From assembly GCF_014490665.1 (NCBI RefSeq), contig NZ_CP061038.1, positions 3,410,001 to 3,474,000 on the forward strand: 64,000 bases of DNA, written 5' to 3'. The notes below the pieces were generated by a model that worked only from the letters and a program-made list of their open reading frames with translations, did not search any database and had not been told where the DNA came from. This DNA is from Sphingomonas alpina (lineage in GTDB: Bacteria > Pseudomonadota > Alphaproteobacteria > Sphingomonadales > Sphingomonadaceae). A program made the translations under genes and the position numbers. Shown in pieces: positions 8,680 to 18,543 of this stretch (positions within the stretch are counted from its first letter, which is position 1; every line of letters starts with the position of its first letter).

Positions 8680-8875
8680 GCCCAATGACCGCTGCGGAGC
8701 GTTCGATATTTTCCAGTCATGTCAAAGAGCGGGGCGGAACGCCGGCTGACATCCCGTCCGCCGCCACGCTGTCATGCTGCACGCCGAGGTTGAATCGGCA
8801 CCATCCACCATACCCGGCGCCGCGGGTCGATCATTCCAATACCAACTCGCGTTGATGCCGGCTCATCTTCCACCT

Positions 8876-8982
8876 GCTTCCCCGGCGAAGGCCGGCGTCC
8901 AGCTGGCAAGCATTTGTTGGCCTGGCGCTTCGCATTGTCACCTCGCCCCTCTCGACTGGGCCCCGGCCTGCGCCGGGGAAGC
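8876..8982. repeat. Long-spaced inverted repeat (CCCCGGC..GCCGGGG)
   Basis: The left arm, GCTTCCCCGGCGAAGGCCGG.. at 8876-8902, and the right arm, CTGGGCCCCGGCCTGCGCCG.. at 8956-8982, are near-complementary 27-mers about 53 bases apart. Intergenic repeats of this composition are frequent in sphingomonads. The right arm ends 2 bases before the stop codon of the MBL gene and may end its transcript. Confidence 0.6.
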
Positions 8983-8984
8983 AA

Positions 8985-10004
8985 TTAAGATAGGTCAGCA
9001 TCAACGCTGTTTGGCATAAGACGGGGCGCGAAATCATAGCTGGCACCTGCCTCCGCCGCGACGAAGCGCTCGGGCGAAATACCAGCAGCGGACAGGGCAG
9101 CCACCAGCGCGAGACGGGGCTCTTCCCGTGCCTCGTCGGTCAGCTGGAACGTCCCCCAATGGATGCCGAGCGCGTGCGCCGCATCGACGTCGTGCAGGAT
9201 CTGGACCGCTTCTGCCGGGTTGACGTGCTGTGCGGTCATGAACCAGCGCGGCTCATAGGCGCCGATCGGAATCAGCGCGACGTCCGGCGATCCAAGCACG
9301 TCCCGGATCTCGCGGAAGATCGCGCCATCGCCATAGCCGGTGTCGCCGGCGAACCAGACGCTCCCGGCCGGCGTATCGATATAATGCCCCGCCCATAGCG
9401 CCATGCGCCGGTCGCCAAGCCGACGCGCCGACCAGTGATTGGCGCGCGTCAGTGTCGTCGCGATACCCGCGCCAAGATCGATGCGGTCGTGCCAGTCGCC
9501 CGTCGCGATCCGCGCGCCGGGCACTGCCGACCGGACGATCGCATCATTGCCGAGCGGCATGACCAGCAGCGGCACATGCGCCGCGTGCAGCCGCCGCAGC
9601 GTGGCGATGTCGAGATGGTCGTAATGATTGTGGCTGATCAGCACCGCATCGATCGGCGGCAGATCCTCGAACGCAATGCCGGGCGCCGTTACCCGCTTCG
9701 GCCCGAGAAACGAGACCGGGCTCGCGCGCTCGGACCAGACCGGATCGGTGAGGATGTTGAGCCCCGCCGCCTGGATCAGCAGCGTGGCATGCCCGACCAT
9801 GGTGATGCGCAACCCGTCGACACGAGCGGCCGGCCGAGCCGGGGAGACCGGCACGCTGTCGGGCCATTTAGCGACAACGCTGGTCCGTTTCCAGCGCAGC
9901 ACTTCCCATAGGGATCGGTCGGTGGTCGGCTGGTCCGGATTGAAGAAACGCTCGCCATCGAAATGAGGGCTGGGCGGGCCGGCGTAATAGCGGTTGCGGG
10001 GCAT
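8985..10004 (-). CDS. MBL-fold metal-dependent hydrolase (NAPE-PLD/UlaG-like)
   Basis: This 339-residue cytoplasmic enzyme has a full metallo-beta-lactamase metal site: VGHATLLI (strand with His), SHNHYDHLD (HxHxDH core), GDTGYGDGA (bridging Asp) and GIHWGTF (last His). The N-terminal NRYYAGPPSPHFDGERFFNP stretch is typical of the NAPE-PLD-like group of bacterial MBL hydrolases annotated as phospholipase-D-like or UlaG-related. The true substrate is unknown. It lies alone, between an intergenic repeat and the TonB receptor gene. Confidence 0.85.
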   Translation of the reverse strand: MPRNRYYAGPPSPHFDGERFFNPDQPTTDRSLWEVLRWKRTSVVAKWPDSVPVSPARPAARVDGLRITMVGHATLLIQAAGLNILTDPVWSERASPVSFLGPKRVTAPGIAFEDLPPIDAVLISHNHYDHLDIATLRRLHAAHVPLLVMPLGNDAIVRSAVPGARIATGDWHDRIDLGAGIATTLTRANHWSARRLGDRRMALWAGHYIDTPAGSVWFAGDTGYGDGAIFREIRDVLGSPDVALIPIGAYEPRWFMTAQHVNPAEAVQILHDVDAAHALGIHWGTFQLTDEAREEPRLALVAALSAAGISPERFVAAEAGASYDFAPRLMPNSVDADLS

Positions 10005-10090
10005 GTGATCGCCTTAGCCGCGCACCCCGGCGGGCAACAGGTATTTAAGCGGCAACTTCCCCCTCCCGGGAAGGGAGGGAGATTGACGCA

Positions 10091-12898
10091 TCAAAGCCCC
10101 TTGCCCCCGAGCTTGTAGGTCAGTTGCAGGAACACGCTGCGCCCGACGCTGTCGAACCAGCTGATGTCGTAATAGGGATAGGCCGAATAGCTCGGGTCCT
10201 TGACCGGCTTGGCATCGAGCACGTTGGTGACGCTCAGCGACCCGCGGAAATGATCGGTGAAGTCGTACTGCAGCGTCGTGTTGAACAGGTAGCTCGCCTT
10301 GATATAGGCGTCCTCGTCATAATTGGGCAGCTTGCCCAGGCGCTTGCCCTCAACGGTGAATTTCAGGCCTTGGTACGCATAGGTGATGCTCGCCGTGCTC
10401 TTGTCGCGCGGGATGTCATAGCCGCTGTCGAACGCCAGCTTGTTGATGATCGGATCGCCGACATATTGGCGGAAATCATGCTTGAAGACATGGGTGTGCG
10501 CGAGCGAAAGCGAGAAGTCGCCGAAGCTGGTGGGCAGCCGGCCATGCACCGCGATGTCGATACCGCTGGTCTTTTCGGTCGCGATGTTGATCGGATTGAT
10601 CGAGACGGAGTCGAGCCTGCCGGCATTTACGCCACCCGCGAAGCGCTTAACCCTGGCAATCGCATCCACACAGGTCGGGGAATTGATGTCGACGACGGTA
10701 CCGCTCGTCGTCTGACCCAATTTACAATTGGCCTCATCGCGCAGAATGCCGTCGATGCGCAAATCTTCCACCTGATTGGATAGCGAGACACGGAAATAGT
10801 CGACCGACACATCAAAGTTACGCGATGGCGCCCAGACGATTCCGGCATTGAGCGATTTGCTGGTCTCCGGCTTTAGCTGCCGGTTGCCATTACGTTGGGC
10901 AACAATGCCCACATCCGCTTGAGTGCAATCGCCGATGTCCACGCCCGGCTCAAATTTGCGGCACCGATAATAGTCGGTTGCGGAGGGGTGAGTGTTGCCC
11001 GGGCCGGTAAAGACATAATGCAAGTCGGGTGCGCGAAAACCCGTGCCATAGGCGGCGCGCAACAACAGGGTCGAGGTGGGACGCAGCTCGACACCGCCAT
11101 TATAGGTGAACTTCCCGATGCTCTGTCCGGCAAAGCCAAAATGATCATAGCGCCCGGCGCCCGACAATTGCAGGAATTTGGTGACCGGCACGCGCAACTC
11201 GCCACCCAGCGCCCAGTGCGAGCGCTTGCCAGCGCCATCGCTGTCCTTGAGACCGACATAATAATCGGTCAGCGCGAGCGGATCGGGATTAAGATCATAG
11301 CCCTGCCTCCCCACCTCGGCGACGGCGGCAAAACCGACCGGTCCGGCGGGAAGGCGAAACAGCTCCGTGGTGTTGATCGTCGCCGAAACATTGTCGGTCC
11401 AGCTTTTCGGACGATAAACGGAATAGGCCGCGATGCTGTCATATTCGGCCCGGGTCAGCGGGGTATAGAGTCGCGATACGTCGCGACTAAAGGCAGGATA
11501 GCCGCTTTGCGGATCGATAAAGAGCTGTGGCCCAAGGAACAGGTCGTTGGCCTTCGATGCGATAATCTGGGGGAATTTGACCACCGCAGAATATTCGCTG
11601 TGATTGTAGGCAAGTTCATAATTCCATTTGCCGTCCAGTCGCCCTTCAATCCCCGGTGTGATGCTAAAGGTCTTTTGCCGATTACGAGTCATGACATTGC
11701 GGAAGCCGCCCGATTCCTCCGGGGTGAATTGGCGTGACCAATCGTCAAGCCCACCAAGTGTGTTGTTGAAGAACGTGGTATCGCTACTACCCGAGGCCGG
11801 CTGAAACGCCCAACTCAGCACGTCGGACATCAGCGCAACATTGCTGATGCCGAATTGCGCATCGACGAACAGCTTCGCCCCCTCGGAAAGCTCATAGCGC
11901 GCCGAGCCGAAGCTGTTGAAACCCTCGCGCTGCGAGATGACGGTGCCGTAACCGATCGACGTATCGCTACCGCAGAAATTGCCATAATTCCGCCGCGAGG
12001 CATAATAGGTGCTGCCGCCGTTGAGCGACGACAGGGCAGTGCACGTCGTGGCGCCCGGATCGACATATTCATCCGCAATCGGATCATAACGCAGGAATGT
12101 CCGTCGCGCGGTAGTGTTGGTCGGGCTGTCCTGCGTACTGTCCTGGATCGACCGCTGATAGGCCCAGAGCGGGCGTTGGTTGAGATATTCGATGCCGCCG
12201 ATGATATTGAAACGGTCGTTGGACCAACCAGTGGTCAGGGTGGCGCGGTGCGACATGCCGCCGCCATGTTCGGTCAGGCCATAGCGATAGTCGATCGTAG
12301 TGCCATCGACCTTGTCCTTCATCTTGAAATTGATCACGCCGGCGATCGCGTCGGAACCGTAGATCGCCGAGGCGCTGCCGCTGAGCACCTCGACCTGATC
12401 GATCAGGCCGATCGGCAGGTTGGAGATGTCGGTGAAGTTGCTGCGCCCCTGGAAAGGGAGCGGAAAGTCCGCGATGCGCCGGCCATTGACCAGCACCAAA
12501 GTGTGATTGGGGCCAAGCCCGCGCAGGTCGACCTGCTGCGCGCCGGGCGTGAAGCTCGCGCCACTGAAGCTTTGCTGGCTTTGCGTCTCGCCGCCATTCT
12601 GCGTCACCGCGCGCAGGATGTCGGGCACGCTGGTATAGCCATTGGCGCGGATCGTATCGGCATTGATCACGGTGACCGGCGCCGGCCCCTCCGCCTGCGA
12701 GCGCGGGATGCGCGAGCCAGTGACGACGATATCGGTCGCGGTATCGTCGGCCGTCGCGCTTTCGTCCGCGAGCTGCGCCGCCGGTTGATCGACCGCCGGC
12801 GTGGCGTCCTGCGCCCGGGCAGGCGCCGTCAGCGCCAGCGCGCCGGCACAGCTGCCGAGCAGCATAGCAATCCGCGAAGCATTGCGTGGCATCGTCAT
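10091..12898 (-). CDS. TonB-dependent outer-membrane receptor
   Basis: This is a 935-residue outer-membrane transporter. A signal peptide (MTMPRNASRIAMLLGSCAGALAL..) precedes a TonB-box-like stretch (DIVVTGSRIPR), a plug domain with RGLGPNHTLVLVNGRR and VEVLSGSASAIYGSDAIAGVINF, and a 22-strand barrel ending in a hydrophobic C-terminus (LQLTYKLGGKGL). ATG 12898 was chosen because it begins the signal peptide after GGGGGG; the open frame extends further but would overlap the divergent gene. The divergent partner is an exported S51 peptidase, so peptide or cyanophycin-like polymer uptake is plausible but unproven. Confidence 0.9.
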   Translation of the reverse strand: MTMPRNASRIAMLLGSCAGALALTAPARAQDATPAVDQPAAQLADESATADDTATDIVVTGSRIPRSQAEGPAPVTVINADTIRANGYTSVPDILRAVTQNGGETQSQQSFSGASFTPGAQQVDLRGLGPNHTLVLVNGRRIADFPLPFQGRSNFTDISNLPIGLIDQVEVLSGSASAIYGSDAIAGVINFKMKDKVDGTTIDYRYGLTEHGGGMSHRATLTTGWSNDRFNIIGGIEYLNQRPLWAYQRSIQDSTQDSPTNTTARRTFLRYDPIADEYVDPGATTCTALSSLNGGSTYYASRRNYGNFCGSDTSIGYGTVISQREGFNSFGSARYELSEGAKLFVDAQFGISNVALMSDVLSWAFQPASGSSDTTFFNNTLGGLDDWSRQFTPEESGGFRNVMTRNRQKTFSITPGIEGRLDGKWNYELAYNHSEYSAVVKFPQIIASKANDLFLGPQLFIDPQSGYPAFSRDVSRLYTPLTRAEYDSIAAYSVYRPKSWTDNVSATINTTELFRLPAGPVGFAAVAEVGRQGYDLNPDPLALTDYYVGLKDSDGAGKRSHWALGGELRVPVTKFLQLSGAGRYDHFGFAGQSIGKFTYNGGVELRPTSTLLLRAAYGTGFRAPDLHYVFTGPGNTHPSATDYYRCRKFEPGVDIGDCTQADVGIVAQRNGNRQLKPETSKSLNAGIVWAPSRNFDVSVDYFRVSLSNQVEDLRIDGILRDEANCKLGQTTSGTVVDINSPTCVDAIARVKRFAGGVNAGRLDSVSINPINIATEKTSGIDIAVHGRLPTSFGDFSLSLAHTHVFKHDFRQYVGDPIINKLAFDSGYDIPRDKSTASITYAYQGLKFTVEGKRLGKLPNYDEDAYIKASYLFNTTLQYDFTDHFRGSLSVTNVLDAKPVKDPSYSAYPYYDISWFDSVGRSVFLQLTYKLGGKGL

Positions 12899-13098
12899 TT
12901 TTGGCCCCCCATTTTCCCCGGCGCCCCCCGTCCGGCCTTTCCCTAGCCCGATCGGTGACGGCTTCGGCCCTCGTTGCGCAACCATCGCTAACAAGATTGC
13001 CGCGACCGATCGACGGAAATAGTGAAGAGCGACGATGAATTCCGTTGCGGTGATGCCGCCGCGCACCATCATGACGCTCCGGGGGAAGGAAAACCGAG

Positions 13099-14121
13099 AT
13101 GACCAGCATGACCCTGTCCCTGCGATCAACGGCACTTGTCCGGCGCCTTCTTCACTTGCTTGCGCCCATCCTGATGCTGGTTCTGTCGAGCGGTGCGGCA
13201 CTGGCGCAGGATTATGACCATTATGTCGCCGGCGACCTCGCCGCTGCGACACCCGGCCCGGTCAGCGGCGGGTTGCTGCTGCTTGGCGGGGGCGACCGCG
13301 ACGATGATGCGATGCGCTGGTTCTTCGCCAAGGCGGGGCATGGCCATATCGTCATCCTGCGCGCCTCCTATGCCGGGGAGATCGGCGAGGAATTCTATCG
13401 CCAGCGCGGCGGCATCGCCTCGGCCGAAACCTTCGTGATCAAGAGCCGCGCGGCATCGACCGATACGGTCTTGCTCGACCGGCTGGCCAAGGCCGACGGC
13501 ATCTTCATCGCCGGTGGCGACCAGTCGAACTATGTGCGCTTCTGGAAAGGCACCCCGGTCGCACAGGCGCTCGACGCACATGTCGCCGCGGGCAAGCCGC
13601 TGGGCGGGACCAGCGCGGGATTGGCAATGCTCGGCGAGCGGCTCTACGGCGCGATGGACGGCGGCAGCCTCGCCAGCCCCGAGGCGCTGCTCGATCCGTT
13701 CGGCCCGGCCAACACGATCGAGGCGGACTTCCTGCACCTCGCCTTGCTGCGCGGCATCGTCACCGACACGCATTTCAAGGAGCGCGACCGGCTCGGGCGG
13801 CTGTTCGCCTTTCTCGCCAAGGCGCAGGCCGGGCGCAGCGGCGCGCCGATGCTCGGGCTGGGCGTCGACGAAAGCGCCGGACTGGCGGTGGAGGCCGACG
13901 GCACCGCCCGGATCCATGCCACCGCACCGAACGGCGGCGCGTGGCTGGTCGAGGGCAGCAAGCTGAGCAAGCTGAAGCCCGGCGGTCCGCTCAGCGTGAC
14001 GGGTGTACGGGTTACCGGGATCGGGCCGGATTCGGTGCTGCATTTGCCATCGGGCAAGGTCGACCGGCCAAGCTTCCTGCGGGATTATGCGGTGAAGGAC
14101 GGGAAGATCGTGAGCGAGTAA
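13099..14121 (+). CDS. Exported peptidase S51 / cyanophycinase-like protein
   Basis: This 340-residue protein has a signal peptide ending ALAQ. The core is S51-like: GGLLLLGGGDRDDDAM, GIFIAGGDQSNYV and the nucleophile elbow GGTSAGLAML with the catalytic Ser. LGLGVDESAGLAVEADG resembles the conserved GIGIDE region of cyanophycinases. Cyanophycinases cut cyanophycin (poly-Asp-Arg) to dipeptides; related S51 enzymes cut other Asp-containing peptides. Export and the divergent TonB receptor suggest scavenging of an external polymer rather than use of an internal store. The 200-bp gap between them should hold both promoters. Confidence 0.87.
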   Translation: MTSMTLSLRSTALVRRLLHLLAPILMLVLSSGAALAQDYDHYVAGDLAAATPGPVSGGLLLLGGGDRDDDAMRWFFAKAGHGHIVILRASYAGEIGEEFYRQRGGIASAETFVIKSRAASTDTVLLDRLAKADGIFIAGGDQSNYVRFWKGTPVAQALDAHVAAGKPLGGTSAGLAMLGERLYGAMDGGSLASPEALLDPFGPANTIEADFLHLALLRGIVTDTHFKERDRLGRLFAFLAKAQAGRSGAPMLGLGVDESAGLAVEADGTARIHATAPNGGAWLVEGSKLSKLKPGGPLSVTGVRVTGIGPDSVLHLPSGKVDRPSFLRDYAVKDGKIVSE

Positions 14122-14254
14122 CACACCCGCAATAGCGGAGGTACGCTTCGCGTCATCGGCCGTCGCACTTCCGTTCCTTTGAACGAGATCACACCCGCTC
14201 GCGCAATTGCATCCCGATCTGCTCGCGAATGCCTCGGGCTACCAGCATCCACGA

Positions 14255-14833
14255 CTAAACCGACATTATTCCATCGATCACCACGCTCCGCCACCGATGC
14301 GGCGTTGTGATTTCAAGATCGACCTTGCGAGGCGTTTCGCCACGCGTTCGCACGATCTGGATGACGAAACGATGCGAAGCCGACCTGGAGGCGATAAGCG
14401 GCGGTTCAAGGCGGCAGTCATTGTCGGATTCCCGTGCGCCGCCGCATGCCAGCCCCTCGGCGATAACGTTACCGGAGCCGGCAGAGAATAGCCGCGCCGC
14501 ATATGGCCTGCCATCGCTCAGCCCGGCGCAGTCATGAATGAAGACCGAAACATCAAGCGGATAGGCCACATCTTCCGCGTCGATCAGCGGCGCAATCCGG
14601 CGCGTCTGCAAACCACTCACCTGCGCGATTGAAAACTTGCAGCCGGATGTGTTCTCGCTGACTTCCGCGGCGGGGCGTTCGAGACGATAGGGCCAACTGA
14701 AAAAAATCAGCAAGCACAGCAAGTATAGCGCCACAACGACAAGGAGGGCCACGCCTGCCTTTTGCCGCCACGTCCAAGCTTTACCTTTATTTTCGGTAAC
14801 TGGGCCGATTGTGGGCTTTCCAATGATGGGCAT
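14255..14833 (-). CDS. Single-pass membrane protein of unknown function
   Basis: The protein has about 192 residues. An N-terminal cytoplasmic tail is followed by one TM helix (AGVALLVVVALYLLCLLIFFSW) and a periplasmic domain with four cysteines that could form two disulphides (SGCKFS, HDCAGL, LACGGA, NDCRLE). The start is uncertain: ATG 14833 is used, but an in-frame TTG at 14935 would add 34 residues. It is divergent from the GH92 gene. The family is not recognised. Confidence 0.6.
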   Translation of the reverse strand: MPIIGKPTIGPVTENKGKAWTWRQKAGVALLVVVALYLLCLLIFFSWPYRLERPAAEVSENTSGCKFSIAQVSGLQTRRIAPLIDAEDVAYPLDVSVFIHDCAGLSDGRPYAARLFSAGSGNVIAEGLACGGARESDNDCRLEPPLIASRSASHRFVIQIVRTRGETPRKVDLEITTPHRWRSVVIDGIMSV

Positions 14834-14955
14834 GCGTCGTTGTAGCCGACGGTTGATCGGCCCGAAAGCTGCCTGTTTCTTCAAGGTATGTGGAAGTGGA
14901 AGATCGGGCGAATGCGACCCTTCCCTTGCCCCCAATCCCCTGCTCTAATCCCGCA

Positions 14956-17277
14956 ATGTCGTCCCCCCGCCGCACCATCGCCGCCCTGCTCGCGCTGAGC
15001 CTGGCTACTCCGTCGCTTGGCCAGTCGGCTTCCGACAATGTCGATCCGTTCATCGGCACCGGCGGCGAGGGCCACACTTTCCCCGGCGCGGTCGCGCCGT
15101 TCGGGATGGTGCAATTGAGCCCCGATACCGACACCAGCCATGTCATCCGCGACAGTTACAAATGGGCGGCGGGCTATCGCTACACCGACCCGACCATCCA
15201 GGGTTTTTCGCACACGCATTTCTCTGGCGCGGGGCATTCCGACCTGGGCGATTTCCTGGTCATGCCGGCGGTCGGCGAGGCAGTCGCGCTGGAGCCGGGC
15301 GACCCGGCCAAACCCGGCTCAGGCTATCGCTCGCGCTTCGACCATAAGGACGAAGTCGCCAAACCCGGCTATTATGCGGTCACGCTCAGCGACCCGGGCG
15401 TTCGTGCCGAGATGACCGCCGGCACGCGGATCGGCGTCCATCGCTATGCCTTTCCGGCGGGCAAGGCGGCGCATCTGGTGATCGACCTGCGCAGTTCGCT
15501 GTACAATTATCCCGGCAAGATCCTCTGGTCGTCGCTCCGGCTGGCCCCCGACGGCACGCTCAGCGGCGCGCGCGAGACGCGTGGCTGGGCGCCGGGGCGC
15601 AAGCTCTATTTCGCGATGCGCTTTTCCGCGCCGCTGAGGGATCATGCCTTTGTCAGCACCGAGAAGGATGTGCCGTACAAGGGCTTTCAGGGGCCGGGCC
15701 GCGGCAGCGAGGCACTGGCCGAGAAGAGCGGCCGGGGCCTGGTCGCACGGCTCGATTTCGGCGCGCTGACGGCGCCGCTCGAAGTGAAGGTCGCGATCTC
15801 CTCGGTCGATGAAGCGGGGGCGGTCGCCAATCTCGACAGCGAGCCGGGCGATTTCGACGCGGTGTGCGCAAAGACCAGAGCCGCATGGGACAAGGCGCTC
15901 GGCATGCTCGCCATCGACGCGCCCGCACCGATGAAGACCAGTGTCGCCACCGCGCTCTATCATACGCTGCTCGCACCATCGGTGGCGGGCGATGCCGATG
16001 GACGTTATCGCGGGCCCGACGACCAGGTCCACCAGGCCAAGGACTTCACCTTCCGCTCGACCTTTTCGCTGTGGGACACGTTCCGCGCCGAACATCCGTT
16101 GCTGACCCTGGTGCAGCCGGAAAAGACCAATAGCGACATCGTCCGCTCGCTGCTCGCCAGCCGCAGATACAGCCCCGACGGCATCCTGCCGGTATGGCAA
16201 TTCCAGGGACGCGAGACCTGGACGATGATCGGCTATCATGCCGTGCCGGTGATCGCCGATGCATATTTGAAGGGCGTGGGCGGGTTCGACGCCAGGGAAG
16301 CGCTCGAGGCGATGGTCGCGAGTGCGAGCTATGCGCCCTATGGCGGCCTCGGCGATTATATGAAGCTCGGTTATGTCGCGATCGACCGCGAGCCCGAAGC
16401 CGCGTCGAAGACGGTCGAATATGCCTATGACGACTGGACCATTGCACGGATGGCGCGGGCGATGGGGCGCAAGGACATTGCCGACACGTTCGACAAGCGC
16501 GCCGCCAACTGGCGCAACAGTTTCGATGCGAAGACCGGCTTCGTCCGCGCACGCAAGAGCGACGGCGCTTTCCGTGTCCCCTTCGACCCGACCGCAATCA
16601 ATTACGGATCGGATTATACCGAGGGGAATGCGTGGCAATATAGCTGGTTCGTGCCGCAGGATCAGGCCGGGCTGGTGCAGGCGATGGGCGGCGACAAGGC
16701 GAGCGTCGCCAAGCTCGATGCGATGTTCGACTATGACAATTCAAAGCTCGATTACAGCCATGCCGAGGATATCGCCGGCCTGATCGGCCAGTATATCCAT
16801 GGCAACGAACCGAGCCACCATGTCGCCTATCTCTATAATTATGCCGGCGCACCGTGGCGCACCCAGGCGCGGCTGACGCAGATCGTCGCCAGCCAGTACA
16901 AGCCGACCCCCGACGGCCTGTCGGGCAATGACGATCTGGGGCAGATGTCGGCCTGGCTGGTGTTCACCGCGCTCGGTTTCTATCCGGTCACGCCGGGCAG
17001 CCTGGAATATGTCATCGGCCGTCCGTTCGTGAACCGCGCAGCACTGGCGCTGCCCGGGGGCAAGACATTCACCATCATCGCCGAAGGACTGGACGATGCG
17101 CACCCCTATGTCGGGAGTGTGTCGCTCAATGGCCGTCCCCTCGCGCGCGGGTTCATCCGGCATGGCGAGATCATGGCCGGGGGCGAGCTGCGGTTCGTGA
17201 TGCAGGCCGGGCCGAACAAGGCGTGGGCGACGGCACCGGACAATCGGCCGTTTTCGTCGAGCACGGTGCGGCAATGA
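14956..17277 (+). CDS. Glycoside hydrolase family 92 (exo-alpha-mannosidase)
   Basis: This 773-residue exported enzyme (signal MSSPRRTIAALLALSLATPSLGQ) has the GH92 hallmark DPFIGTGGEGHTFPGAVAPFGMVQLSPDT, followed by GFSHTHFSGAGHSDLGD, the (alpha/alpha)6 domain with DTFRAEHPLL and the catalytic-region motif GNEPSHHVAYLYNYAG. GH92 enzymes are calcium-dependent exo-alpha-mannosidases acting on N-glycans or mannans. The ATG at 14956 was chosen because it starts the signal peptide; its Shine-Dalgarno is weak. There is no neighbouring glycan-uptake gene, so it appears to be a stand-alone scavenging enzyme. Confidence 0.93.
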   Translation: MSSPRRTIAALLALSLATPSLGQSASDNVDPFIGTGGEGHTFPGAVAPFGMVQLSPDTDTSHVIRDSYKWAAGYRYTDPTIQGFSHTHFSGAGHSDLGDFLVMPAVGEAVALEPGDPAKPGSGYRSRFDHKDEVAKPGYYAVTLSDPGVRAEMTAGTRIGVHRYAFPAGKAAHLVIDLRSSLYNYPGKILWSSLRLAPDGTLSGARETRGWAPGRKLYFAMRFSAPLRDHAFVSTEKDVPYKGFQGPGRGSEALAEKSGRGLVARLDFGALTAPLEVKVAISSVDEAGAVANLDSEPGDFDAVCAKTRAAWDKALGMLAIDAPAPMKTSVATALYHTLLAPSVAGDADGRYRGPDDQVHQAKDFTFRSTFSLWDTFRAEHPLLTLVQPEKTNSDIVRSLLASRRYSPDGILPVWQFQGRETWTMIGYHAVPVIADAYLKGVGGFDAREALEAMVASASYAPYGGLGDYMKLGYVAIDREPEAASKTVEYAYDDWTIARMARAMGRKDIADTFDKRAANWRNSFDAKTGFVRARKSDGAFRVPFDPTAINYGSDYTEGNAWQYSWFVPQDQAGLVQAMGGDKASVAKLDAMFDYDNSKLDYSHAEDIAGLIGQYIHGNEPSHHVAYLYNYAGAPWRTQARLTQIVASQYKPTPDGLSGNDDLGQMSAWLVFTALGFYPVTPGSLEYVIGRPFVNRAALALPGGKTFTIIAEGLDDAHPYVGSVSLNGRPLARGFIRHGEIMAGGELRFVMQAGPNKAWATAPDNRPFSSSTVRQ

Positions 17278-17379
17278 TTGTGTCGGGTGCCTGACCCGCG
17301 GCCTGCGCGTGTGTAGCGCGGATCTGCCGGTCATGCGCCGCCAACTTGCCGGAAATCGGCCAGATCATGCCCGAGACAT

Positions 17380-17868
17380 TCAGGGCAAGGATATCGCCCC
17401 CGTCAGGCGGGCCGCGGCAGCCTGACGCGTTTCCATCGACTGGTCGGTAAAGGGATCGGTGAGCACACGGCCGAGGCTGCCCAGCCTGGTCTGCTCCCGG
17501 ATCGCCGCAAGCGTTTCGCGGTCCCTGGTGCGCGGCAGAGGCGATTGGAACGGTTCCAGCTCGGCCTGCGCGTCGACGACCAGCGGATCGTCGGCCGATG
17601 GCGCGGGCCGTCCGACATGGATCGCCCGTGCGACCTCGGAAAGCCAGCGGCCATAAGCGGGAAAATGCTGCCCGGATGCCCGGGCCCGATCATAGGAAAA
17701 CTGTCGAAACAACCGCACGCGCCGATCGATATAAGGTCCGGCCTCATCCGGCCGAATGACGAAGCGCGACCGCTGGGGCGAGAGAGACTGGGGCTCCGGT
17801 GACGGGGCGCATCCCGTCGCAGCCAGCATCGCCAGTACCAGCGACGACCCGAAGGAAACGAGTTTCAT
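17380..17868 (-). CDS. Lipoprotein of unknown function (third of the 17-20 kb operon)
   Basis: This 162-residue protein has a lipoprotein signal (MKLVSFGSSLVLAMLAATGC; lipobox ATGC). The mature region is rich in Arg and Pro with no recognised domain (RDRETLAAIREQTRLGSLGRVLTDPF). ATG 17868 is used rather than a GTG two codons earlier. It is the third co-oriented lipoprotein gene in 2.8 kb, after the frameshifted gene (17909-18543) and the large one (18540-20198), so the three likely form one envelope-associated operon. Confidence 0.7.
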   Translation of the reverse strand: MKLVSFGSSLVLAMLAATGCAPSPEPQSLSPQRSRFVIRPDEAGPYIDRRVRLFRQFSYDRARASGQHFPAYGRWLSEVARAIHVGRPAPSADDPLVVDAQAELEPFQSPLPRTRDRETLAAIREQTRLGSLGRVLTDPFTDQSMETRQAAAARLTGAISLP

Positions 17869-17908
17869 CGGCACATCATCCTTCCTGTTGCGTGCGCATC
17901 GAGCGGCA

Positions 17909-18543
17909 TCAGTACGGCATCTCGGTCAATCCGGCCCGCCGCGCGGCCTCGTTCGCTTTCAGCTTCAGGGCAGCGATCTGCCCCTGTTTCAACACGCGCC
18001 GGGAAGCCGGCTCATCCGCGGAAAGTTCGAGCAACTCCTGTTCGGCAACCTGAACGGCGGTTATTGCCTCGGACAGGGCAAGATTGGACGAATAGCGTTT
18101 GGTCAGGTCGGTTTCGGTGTCACCCGCCTCGGCCTTGGCAGCCGCCTTGCGTGCTTTTTCAAGATCCGCATAGCTCGTCGCGGCACCCTTGATTCCTCCA
18201 CCAACTGCGGACAGCGCTTCATCGGCCTGGCTCTCGCTGTCCAGGCTCGTATCCTTCAGCGTTGAATCCGGATACAACCCCACCTGAATTTTCGTTGTAG
18301 CCAGCGGCTGCCCTCGAACTCGAGTGCATAGGTGCGGGCCGGGTCGGCCAGCAACTCGGTCTTCTCGGCGACCTTCTGATATCCCTTGGGCGTGCGTTGA
18401 TAGAGTTCGACGACGAACATGTCGCGCATCTTGAACGGCAGGCCGGAAATGGTCTTTTCGCCGCCGCGAAGCTCGGTCGTCCGGATGCTGGCCGCGCATC
18501 CGCAGAGCCCGATGACAAGCATGGTCGATGCGATGATTTTCAT
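17909..18543 (-). pseudogene. Frameshifted lipoprotein gene, middle of the operon
   Basis: The start (ATG 18543) overlaps the previous stop as ATGA. It encodes a lipoprotein (MKIIASTMLVIGLCGC..) that reads well to ..EFEGSRWL near 18305. There the frame is lost: the same frame runs into junk, while another frame resumes at once with ATTKIQVGLYPDSTLKDTSL and continues as a convincing helical protein to 17909. The junction TGGCTACA would be restored by TGGCTGGCTACA, so a 4-base loss from a GGCT tandem is the simplest explanation. It could be a real mutation or a sequencing error. The intact protein would be about 210 residues. Confidence 0.7.

Noticed and set aside
12899..13252. Upstream extension of the TonB receptor
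   Set aside because: It would overlap the divergent S51 peptidase gene, and the signal peptide clearly starts at 12898.
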